A stretch of 64,000 bases of DNA, taken from NCBI GenBank assembly GCA_009780115.1, contig WRAQ01000005.1:1-64000 (forward strand). Direction: 5' to 3'. The notes below the pieces were generated by a model, which worked only from the letters and a program-made list of their open reading frames with translations, was not told the origin of the DNA and did no database searches. Both the position numbers and the translations under genes were made by a program. Positions 25,461 to 34,600 of this stretch are shown here, one piece after another (within the stretch, counting starts at the first letter, position 1; each line of letters begins with the position of its first letter). Source of the DNA: Lachnospiraceae bacterium. Lineage in GTDB: Bacteria > Bacillota > Clostridia > Lachnospirales > Lachnospiraceae.

Positions 25461-26634
25461 TGAAAAAGCCAGGGCCTGGGAGAGTGCCGACTCGACTTTC
25501 GCCGCCCATTGCGCCCGCCGCCATATCCCGCTTAGGGGGACTTTTGAGCTGACCCCACGCTGCAATTTTCATTGTAAAATGTGTTACCTGCACCAGACAT
25601 CAGAAGAAATAAACTTGCGCGGAAAACGGGAGCTTACAACAAACGAATGGATAAAAATAGCCGAAGATGCCATAAATGCCGGCACGCTGAATCTGATGAT
25701 TACCGGCGGTGAACCGCTGCTTAGAGATGATTTTGCGACAATATATAATGAAATAAACCAAATGGGTTTTATCATTGGCTTAAATACGAATGCCTCATTA
25801 CTTGATGAAAAGTATTATCGTTTGTTTTCAAAATACCCGCCATCGACGGTTTCAGTCACCCTTTATGGTGCTGACCGTGAAACGTACCGGCGGATAACCG
25901 GGAATGAAGGACATTTTGACAATACGGTTAAAGGCCTTGAATACCTTAAAGATATTCCGACGAGCTTGGACATCAAAGTGACGTTTATCAAAGACAATTA
26001 TCATAAGCTTGACCGGATTAGGGAAACGGCAAACCGGTACACAGACCGTTTTGCGATTAATTATATGGTTTTCAAACCGGTGCCCGGCGTAAGCTCGGAA
26101 GCGGAAAGCTGCCGCCTTTCGGCAAAAGAATGTTTGAATATTGACATAAGTAATCGCAAATACTATTATGAACTTAGAAAGAAAACCGGTACCGAAAATG
26201 AGTATGACCCTGCGGCCTCGGAAAACGACCCGCACCGCGATTATGGTTTAGATATTTACCCGGAAGTTTTGACTTGTTTAGCGGCGAAAGCGGCTTACTG
26301 GATTTCGTGGGACGGCAGGATGTTACCCTGCGCAACTTTCGATGAAATGGCTACCGAGCCGCTTAAAGAAGGTTTTAGCGAAGCCTGGAACCGGTTGCCG
26401 GAATTGTTTGCCGGTATTCGCCACCCCGAAGAATGCGTTAAATGCGAGCATTTTTATACTTGCCCGAACTGCCCGGCCTACTTCTTCGCCGAAACCGGCT
26501 CCTACGATACCGTCTCACCATATATATGTGACATGGTAAAAGAACGTACAAAGAGCGATAAACAAGAAGACAGCAGGCGTAGGCCGCAAGACAAGACAGC
26601 CAAGCAATGCAAGACAATAAACAATACAGACTAG
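25450..26634 (+). CDS. Radical SAM/SPASM peptide maturase
   Basis: This 394-residue radical SAM enzyme has the CxxxCxxC cluster motif in TPRCNFHCKMCYLH (about residues 36-49), the GGEP motif in MITGGEPLLRDDF, and a C-terminal SPASM domain with cysteines in ATF-preceding LPC and in CVKCEHFYTCPNC, plus a later CDM. SPASM enzymes install thioether or C-C crosslinks in ribosomal peptides. The tail is Lys/Gln-rich and likely disordered. Being coupled to the PqqD-like gene and followed by a small two-Cys peptide gene supports a RiPP maturase role. The bond type formed is unknown. Confidence 0.85.
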   Translation: MINNEKARAWESADSTFAAHCARRHIPLRGTFELTPRCNFHCKMCYLHQTSEEINLRGKRELTTNEWIKIAEDAINAGTLNLMITGGEPLLRDDFATIYNEINQMGFIIGLNTNASLLDEKYYRLFSKYPPSTVSVTLYGADRETYRRITGNEGHFDNTVKGLEYLKDIPTSLDIKVTFIKDNYHKLDRIRETANRYTDRFAINYMVFKPVPGVSSEAESCRLSAKECLNIDISNRKYYYELRKKTGTENEYDPAASENDPHRDYGLDIYPEVLTCLAAKAAYWISWDGRMLPCATFDEMATEPLKEGFSEAWNRLPELFAGIRHPEECVKCEHFYTCPNCPAYFFAETGSYDTVSPYICDMVKERTKSDKQEDSRRRPQDKTAKQCKTINNTD

Positions 26635-26653
26635 CAAGCATTACAGACCGTAA

Positions 26654-26769
26654 GTAAGGCAGGTAAAAACATCTCGCAGTTGCCTTAGGCCGCCTTCTTC
26701 CCCTAATAAAGTTTGTATTTTACATTCAGTTAGGCCGCAGCAACGGAGAGAGTTTATTACCTGACTTAC
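26654..26769. repeat. Dispersed structured repeat R1, copy 3
   Basis: This 116-bp copy sits between the radical SAM gene and the precursor gene. Arms GTAAGGCAGGTAA (26654-26666) and TTACCTGACTTAC (26757-26769) pair at 12 of 13 positions. Inside, TTGC and GCAA next to the two GGCC blocks add pairs that are specific to this copy. It could set different RNA levels for the enzyme genes and the precursor. Confidence 0.7.
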
Positions 26770-26826
26770 GTATTAATACGTGTTATTATTATTTATAGGT
26801 TGTCATGCAATTGAAACATAATTGCA
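26768..26826 (+). promoter_or_regulatory. Palindromes upstream of the precursor peptide gene
   Basis: ACGTATTAATACGT (26768-26781) is a perfect palindrome. Downstream, TGCAATT (26806-26812) and AATTGCA (26820-26826) form a 7-bp inverted repeat with 7-nt spacer. A weak promoter (TTGAAA at 26811-26816, 16-bp spacer, TAAAAA) overlaps the second repeat. Together they look like a regulated promoter for the peptide. Confidence 0.45.
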
Positions 26827-26865
26827 TTTTGATAAAAAGCTTCACATAAAAAGGAGGATTTAAAA

Positions 26866-27078
26866 ATGAGTGAAAAAAATTATCAGGCACCGGAAATGGA
26901 TGTCAAAGAACAGGCCCAGTTTGAGAACGTGTTTACCTATTGCAATAAAGGTAATGCTCATGCTCAAGGCTGCGTAAACATCACAGGTACCGGCAATTCT
27001 GCTGACCAAGTAATTAATTATGAAGAATTCAGCGCCGCTTTTTCCGGCGGCGGCACAGGTGGCGGGTCAGGTTTATAA
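26866..27078 (+). CDS. Candidate RiPP precursor peptide (two-Cys, Gly-rich tail)
   Basis: This 70-residue peptide has a strong AAAGGAGG site. Its N-terminal part (YQAPEMDVKE) resembles the Y-x-x-P leader start common in clostridial peptides bound by PqqD-like domains. Two cysteines, C26 and C36, lie in FTYCNKGNAHAQGCVNITG, and the C-terminus ends in SGGGTGGGSGL. It lies in the middle of a radical SAM/PqqD/ABC/kinase cluster, so a modified and exported peptide is the natural reading. Which residues are modified and where it is cut are unknown. I do not match it to a named precursor family. Confidence 0.7.
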   Translation: MSEKNYQAPEMDVKEQAQFENVFTYCNKGNAHAQGCVNITGTGNSADQVINYEEFSAAFSGGGTGGGSGL

Positions 27079-27104
27079 TCTGACCTGCAATTAAGAAAGG
27101 TAAA

Positions 27105-27992
27105 ATGTTGAAAATTGAAGTTGCCGGCATTGTCATAAGGCTTGACATTTCCGACAGATTTCTTGGCGAAACTATTTACAAGTTTCATAGTGCGGATTTG
27201 AGTCAGGAAGGTTTTGATGAAGACGTTTTAATCGAAGTTTCATATGACTCATTTCCGCTTTTTCCGGAGTTTGAAAAGAAAAAATCGCCGGTTCATCATG
27301 TTTATGCCTTTAATAATAATAAATACTACTTATTTTCTGCCGCCGATTATGTGACTTACATCAAATATGATGCTGATTGTTCGTATTTTATTTTGAATTT
27401 AAATAAGGGCGAACTTGTTAGTGAGGAATATATCGAAGCAGTTAATTCCGCGCTAAGAAGAATCTTTCTCATGATAATTGCCGCACGGGGCGGGGTTAGC
27501 CTGCATTCGTCAACCGTAGGGCTTTCCGGTGAGGCGATATGTTTTTCGGCCTGCTCCGGTACGGGTAAAACTACTCATACGAACTTATGGCGCAAATACA
27601 TTCACGGTACTGAAATTTTGAACGGTGATAAAGGTTATTTGTTTTTACGTGATGAAAAAGTTTATTTTTTTAGCGCGCCCTGGTGCGGGACAAGCGGTGA
27701 TTTGATTAAAACGGAAGCACCGGTAAAAGCAGTCGTATTTCTTTCGCAAGCGCCTTACAATAAACTATCTGGGTTATCTGTTCCCGAAGTCTTTATGAAC
27801 CTCCTTACCGGGTGTTTTTTGCCCGCTTGGGATATGGAATTATATTTAAAGGCAATTGATACAGTGGAAACATTGGCAGCGGCATTAGTTTGTTACCGCT
27901 TGAAATGCTTGCCGGATGAAGAAGCCGTGAGGACATGTTATCATGGAATTTATGTTGCTGTAAATAGCAACAATGATGTACACAAATCGTAA
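27105..27992 (+). CDS. HprK-like P-loop kinase of a peptide cluster
   Basis: This 295-residue protein has a C-terminal HPr-kinase-like domain with Walker A SACSGTGKTTHT (about residues 147-158) preceded by the family pattern GVSLHSSTVGLSG. It is not a housekeeping HPr kinase. Similar proteins occur in lasso-peptide and other RiPP clusters, where some phosphorylate the peptide. Here the partner would be the 70-residue peptide encoded 26 bp upstream. Its last codons lie inside repeat R2 copy A. Confidence 0.75.
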   Translation: MLKIEVAGIVIRLDISDRFLGETIYKFHSADLSQEGFDEDVLIEVSYDSFPLFPEFEKKKSPVHHVYAFNNNKYYLFSAADYVTYIKYDADCSYFILNLNKGELVSEEYIEAVNSALRRIFLMIIAARGGVSLHSSTVGLSGEAICFSACSGTGKTTHTNLWRKYIHGTEILNGDKGYLFLRDEKVYFFSAPWCGTSGDLIKTEAPVKAVVFLSQAPYNKLSGLSVPEVFMNLLTGCFLPAWDMELYLKAIDTVETLAAALVCYRLKCLPDEEAVRTCYHGIYVAVNSNNDVHKS

Positions 27993-28068
27993 AAAACGCG
28001 ATTTGCACATGCACAACTTGGTATTTTGCGCAAAAACATGCAAAATACCTCGCGGGATGGTTACTCAT
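27964..28068. repeat. Dispersed repeat R2, copy A
   Basis: This 105-bp element is shared with 57942-58047. It starts ATAGCAA with ATGATG, and ends CTCGCGGGATGGTTACTCAT. Two hairpins are visible: CAAATCG/CGATTTG, and perfect 10-bp arms GGTATTTTGC (28020-28029) and GCAAAATACC (28040-28049). It overlaps the kinase stop codon and reaches the ATG of the peptidase gene at 28067, so it may affect coupling between the two. Confidence 0.65.
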
Positions 28069-28573
28069 GAGCAATAATGAATTTATCAACATTGACGGAA
28101 AAATACCGGTTGCGGAATGGTTTAAATTGATAATCCCCATCATGCGCGAAGGATATCAACTTAAAATATGTCCGTCGGGTACCAGCATGATTCCGTTTTT
28201 GGTCGGCGGGCGCGACGAAGCTGTCCTTTCGATACCGGCTGAAGACTTTAAATTTAGAAAAAACGATATTATTTTATATAGAATTGAAAACGGTGTCCAC
28301 GTTTTACACCGCATTTGCCGGATTAGTGAAGAGGGTATCTATACCTTGGGTGATGCCCAAACGCAAGTTGAAGGGCCGCTTAAGCGGGAGGAAATCATCG
28401 CCGTAGCGGATTATATTATCCGTAAAGGGAAAAAAATAACCAGAACTAATTTAAGATACAATATCCTGGCCGTAATTTGGCGTATGCTCCGCCCTTTCCG
28501 CCGCACTATAATGGATATCTATACGTGCTTGTTTATTAAGAAAAATCTGCATCAAACTAACAACAAAAACTAA
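28067..28573 (+). CDS. S24/S26-family signal peptidase-like protein
   Basis: This 168-residue protein has the signal peptidase serine motif SGTSMIP (catalytic Ser about 40). In the second motif, VLHRICRI, the bacterial catalytic lysine is replaced by His (about 81), as in the ER/SipW type with a Ser/His pair. No clear N-terminal anchor is seen, and a hydrophobic/basic segment lies near the C-terminus (about 130-160). Such proteins recur in radical-SAM and lasso peptide clusters, so it may cut the exported peptide. The start lies at the end of repeat R2 with only a weak GGGATGG site. Confidence 0.72.
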   Translation: MSNNEFINIDGKIPVAEWFKLIIPIMREGYQLKICPSGTSMIPFLVGGRDEAVLSIPAEDFKFRKNDIILYRIENGVHVLHRICRISEEGIYTLGDAQTQVEGPLKREEIIAVADYIIRKGKKITRTNLRYNILAVIWRMLRPFRRTIMDIYTCLFIKKNLHQTNNKN

Positions 28574-28683
28574 CACAAAAATAAAAAAATATATGGACTT
28601 TTGTCAAAAAAAATGTTATGATTGGTTATGTGTCGTAGTATTTTATTAATTAGCTTTTTTTCTTGTGATAAAGGGAGTTCAAT

Positions 28684-31600
28684 ATGAAAAAATGTGTTAG
28701 TAAGAGAATCTTACCAATTCTGCTGATTTTGGTACTCAATATTCCCATTTTGCAATATCTTAATGAAAATAGCATTATGATTACCGAAGCCTTTGAGACA
28801 GGTTTCGAAAATTACGGCATCCCGGATAACGATTCGGAAGGTAGCGGGCTTGGCGGTGGGGAAGAACCCAACGGCGGCCCTGATACCCCGTCCGATGGCG
28901 GCGAGCCGGACGGTGACGGCAATGCTGGAAATATTTCCGATGGCGGTGAGCCGGGGGGAGGCGGCAATACCGGTAGTATTCCCGGCGGTGATGAACCGGA
29001 TGGAAGTGACAGCACCGGAAGTATTCCCGGTGAAGATGCAGATATCTCTTCCGGTGAAGGTAATTATTATAGCGGTAATGAAGATGAATGTTTTAATGAG
29101 AGTTGTGATAATTCTGATTGCCTGATTCACAACATTTTTGAGCCGTTTATTTTGTTTACGCCATTTAGCACTGAAAAACCGATTCTGGATTATATCATAG
29201 AATATACAGGCAGAAACAATATCCTCACCGGTGAAACGTTCACACAGTTTCATTTTGCCCACAATTTGTCACAAGTGAATCTTATCGCCAATCCGGATCC
29301 GATTGTTTATACCATCAAAATCACTCCCGAAGCGGGGACGAATCAGAATGATATCATAATTAAGAATATCAGTGGGGCCAGCGGCCCTAATTGGAATGCA
29401 GGAAGCTGGGAGCTTTTAGTTACTGTAAACCAGAATGATATCTATGGCGGCTCATTTACTTATTTAACTCATTTTGATGTCGAGGCAGTAAATGGCTTCA
29501 AATCACAAACTTCATTCAAAGTTGACGTTGATTGCAAAGTTAACGGTGTTTCCTCAGCTTCAGATTCTTTTGTATATGAAATTGGCAGTGTGGTTATACC
29601 AGATACTACCTATGTCGCATCCGCCGTATACAAAGGTTATAATATTAGCCATGCGGCATCAAACGAGGTTGCCATCGTAGACCATAAAGGCATTTTGGGT
29701 TCCGTTTTTAATGTTAGTGATATTATTTTGAAATCCACTGTAAACCGTAATTTTAGTTTGACTGAACCGGGTACGATTTTTACGGATAACATTACGGTTT
29801 CGGATACGATTAAATTGCCGGATGGGTTATACTTTGGTACAGATGCAAAGATAATACTTGACGGGAAAGATTTGCTTATCCTTGATATTAATGAAACAGT
29901 AGATGTAAAGATTGACGGCAGAACATGGAAATTAACTGTTACTGACAGGGAGGGGGCGGCTGGTTCAATTACAAAAATTACATATAAACTGGAATTGGAT
30001 AAAGGGGCTGCTACCTATTTAAACCTTTCAACTGCTGATTACCAAATGGCGTTAAGCGGAATCAAAACGGAGCTTGTCCCCGATGATTTCTATGATAATG
30101 ACGGAGAACCGATTCTTAAAATTGAAAGCATAGCGACCGTCGATTCTAATAGTGTTGTCTCCGGTATTGCCCAAACTCCGCTTAGCAAGACAACATTTAT
30201 TACCATATATAGTAATGGCGAACCGGTTAAGGATATTCATAATCCATATGCTTCGAGTTTTATCCTCAAAACCCCGATTGAATATTATGATGCAACAGGG
30301 AAAAAATTTGATATAAACGGTGATGCTGTCGGTCAGCTCAACGGGATTGTTCCATATAGCTATTACGGCGGCGCAATCGTACGATTTGCATTATCTGAAT
30401 TTGGCAACAACCAAGATGAAGCAATTACGATGACTCTCACTGATAGTTATAACGGCGGCTACAATTCCAATCAGCTTCGTATCCATTCAGTACATCCGGG
30501 TTCAATCAGGCTTGAAAATGGCGATGTTGTTGCGCCAACAGGTACAAATCCTACATATATTTATGAACACGCTAGTATTGACGGCGGATACTTCACGGCA
30601 ACCGTAGGTATTACCGGCATTCCCGGCGCGGCGAACCGTGTCGCTTCGATTATTTACAATAATCTTCCTTCCGGGGCAAAAAGCGTAGGAAATGCCTATA
30701 TTGATTTTATTTTACAAGACAGCTCTTTACTTGCTTCAATCCCTGTTGGCTCCGTTGCGGTTGGCGTTTCGAACACAATTGGGTTAGGTTATACTTACAA
30801 AGGCCACAATGTAAGTTCCCGCGCAACAGGGCAGTTTATTTATGGCGGAAGGCAGGACTATGATGTTGGCGGAAGTAAAGCTGTCAGAAGAAAAACCCCG
30901 CTTAATGGAACAACGAATATCGGCAGTGGTTTTTATGCCGGCGATATCTTGACCTATTCCCTTGTAATCAAGAATACCGGCGAGTTAGCTCTTAATAATC
31001 TTACCGTTACGGATATTCTTACAAATGAAGCGGTAGTAAAAGAACCTGACGGCCCTTTTACGGTGAAATTGTACAAAGACAATATTACCGCAACTTTTCC
31101 TAATGACAATATCACCGCAACAGCGGTATTGCCTCCGGTTATTAAAAGCAGCAGCGGTGTCAGTATTTCGAAAGTAGCTGCTAACCCGCCGACAGAACCG
31201 CAGGATTACCAAATTGTACTGAATTTTGCCGATATTGTTGTCAGCGGGACTGAGGATTATATCAATGCAAACAGATTGGTTCTGCCTAAAGGCTGGACGA
31301 TGGTAATTGAATACGATATTGAAATTTTAAAGACTGCGGCAGAAACCAGTACCGTCCGTAACAGTTTTACTGTCGGCGGCCCCGGTACCGGCCATCCCGG
31401 CTGGACTTTTTCCCATGAAGCAGGCGCGAAACCGATTCTTGGAAAAACCCCGGTGGTAAGTATTATTAAAACTGAAGCATTTGACTATCATGCAACGCTT
31501 AATCCCCAAGGAAAAACCTTTCCCAATGCCAGGACACTTCCTGACTTTGAGGCTGCCGGCCCGGGGGGGAACAAAACCTTGGAGTATACGCTTACCGGCA

Positions 31601-34600
31601 CATATACACGAATGCTTGGTGACGGTAATGTAAGGGCACTGCGGATGCTTGAAATTTTGCCTGTTGAGATATGGAAGCTTGGTTCAACGCTAACCGTGAC
31701 TGCACAGATTTTGGAAGGCCCGGCCTTGTCCCCTGCTACCGCTGATTACACAATAAACGCAAATTTTGGCACCCCTGCCGGCCCGGGTATTGCTTTGGGT
31801 ATACCGACAGGTCATAGCGGAAGTGCTTCTTCCAATATCTACCTTACTGCAAGGAGGACCGATAATGCCCCAATACCAGAGGGGACGGAATTAGTCATGA
31901 CGGTTAAGGTTGCCGGTATTGATCTTCCGGATAGTTTGTTTACCGAAGATGACCCGAACTTTGATGGTACCCGTACCGGTTTTCTTGACATCGAAAATAA
32001 GGCCCGCTTTACAGTTATGGAAAATATGGCAGCATACTTTGATGCTGTTTTAGTTGAAACGGGCAACCATTTGACTGGGGCTGCTTCGGAACTAGATAAT
32101 CAAAAAGATGCTGCCGGTATTAATCATAAACTAAGGATATTGTTGTCAGATGAAGCGTTTATCGGATTGACCAAATCGGTCAATCGCGTAAGTGAAAACG
32201 GCGAATGGTGTTGCAACCCGCCATCATCTACATGCAGCCATATTCCCGTCTTGCTGACTGATTATGGCTATGGCGGCGGCGCCAATACTTATGAAAGAGT
32301 GGAATTTTCATTCAAGATTACCAATCATGGTAATGATGTGAAAGCGAATATATATGATTTGCTTCCCGAAGGCTTGCAGCTTGAAGGAAACATTAGTTGG
32401 GTAGCAACCAGGCAAGGTATTTTCATGGATGGCGGAACAATCCTCCGCGGCGGCGCTAATGGTTATACTGCTACTCCTGTTACTCCCGCATTCAATCAAA
32501 GGCAAAGGATATCTTTTGAATTTGACCTGATTGCCGAGGAACAATTTACCTTTACTTATACGGCACGAGTTACGACAAAAGCAACTGATTATGCGGCCTT
32601 GCTTGCGCAATATACATCATTTGTTCGTGATAATGAGGTGGTAGTTGCGATTCCGAATACCGAGGGGTTTCAGCCAATTAATGATCAACAAAATTTCTTT
32701 GAGCCGGGCGATAGTACCATCGGGCGTACAAACGCTGTAAGTGTAACCGGCAGCGATCAAACGGGCAAAGATTTATTATATGCAAAGGCCCCAATCACTT
32801 ATGTGGAGGACAAAATCCGCCCCGGTATTGAAAAAGTGCTTAATGGCCCGTCCGGCAGCCGACTTCTTAATTCAGCCGAAAAAGAAACATGGACACTAAC
32901 TGTCCATAATACTTCACGGGTACCAATGGATACGTTTACGGTTATGGATGTTTTGCCTGCCGGTTTGGAATATCAAGCAAATTCATATGTTGTGAATGCT
33001 CCAAGGCATTTACAGTTAACCTATGATTTCGATGTGGTACCACAATACAATACTCAAGGTGATACCTTGCTTATTTGGGCATTCACATATAACGCGGTTG
33101 GCAGTGCCCGGAGCGGTTTGACGAAAGCGGATGTTTCAAATTTCAAAATTACTTTCGATTCAAAACCGTCAGCAAATGCGGTACCGATACAATATACCAA
33201 TGTTGCTTATGTCGTACCTGTGGCACAAGTATTTGACATGGTGGCAAGAAATGCCGGTTCAAGCGGCACTGTATATGGGACAGAAACATGGATTGGCATG
33301 GATGGCTATAGTAATACCTCGCATTTTAGCGGTTTCCATGCTGTCCGGGCTTCGGCGAATGTATCTTTCCACAATAGCAACCTGATTACATCGTACAAAA
33401 CAGTTGCCGATAATGATGAATTTGCCAATGCTTTGCAATACGTTACGCTTGATATGGTAGGCGAAGAGATTAAATATACTCTTAATATTGAAAACTCTGC
33501 TACAACCCCGAAATTTAATTTCAGGATTATGGATATTTTACCGATGGTGGGTGATAAGGGTACATATACCTCTGAATATCGTGGTTCAATGTTCTCTGTT
33601 GTCGGCGTAAAAAATCTCCGCGTTGAGGCCGGCGCGGTTGGTTCTAGTATTTTTACAACGGTTCCGTCCAGTCAATATACTGTTTACTTTAGTAATAGCG
33701 GCCAGGCGGCGCGGGGCCAGTGGGATGCATCCAATGCCGTATGGAGTAACCCTGTCAATTCTGAAGATGCAAATGCTTTCCTGATCGTATTTAATGACAA
33801 CTATGAATTGCCTGGCAAACAGAGGCTTAGAATTTCGTTTACATCCTCTGTAGATGATTCAACTGACGATTGGAAAAGCGGTGGTGTCGCATGGAACTCA
33901 TTCGCTTACCAATTTAAGCTTGTCAAAACATCGCTAATCAACATAAGGGTTGAACCGGCGAAAGTCGGCGTAAGGGTGAAACCCGAAAACGGGCCTGATA
34001 TTGTCGCGGTCCCTGAAAATACGCTGACGGTTACTAAGAGTTCGTCGCGCGGCGCCGGCGGCGGCCCCTTCCATTTCCGGTTGTTTGTCCAGAGCTCTGT
34101 TTTCAACCAAAGCAATGATACTTATACCATAACATGGATGCCATATCCCGGCGGCGGCGATTTTGCGCTTGGTACCGGTACACCGGATGGATGGAGCAAA
34201 GTATTCAACGGTTTGCCAAACGGTATATACAAAGTTTTAGAATACCCAAATGCGGCGATACGGGATGGCGATACAAATGGGACACAAAGCGGGCCGCCGG
34301 CAGGTACCGTTACTTTAACCTATAATAACAACACAAATTCTCCGGAATTTACCTTGATAGGCACCCCGGGTAATAATGCTGCCGGTTTAACAGTCCGTAA
34401 CCGCGGGCCGAATCCTGACCCGGCCCCGAACCCGGCCGCGGAGTCTACCCCTGAACCGGAGCCGTCACCATCACCATCCGCATCCCCTGATCCAGACGAT
34501 GATATTGAGCCGGAAGATGATCCTGGTTCACCGCCTGTACCACCGGCTCCGCCAACACCTACCCCGGATCCATCACCAACGCCGGCCCCGCCACCGCCAC

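Noticed and set aside
28894-29028. Possible CRISPR-like array
   Set aside because: The repeats are contiguous, 45 bp and in frame, with no spacers; they encode a protein repeat.
28711-29262. Leftward 183-codon ORF opposite the start of the surface protein gene
   Set aside because: Low-complexity shadow of the Gly/Asp repeats, with no ribosome site.
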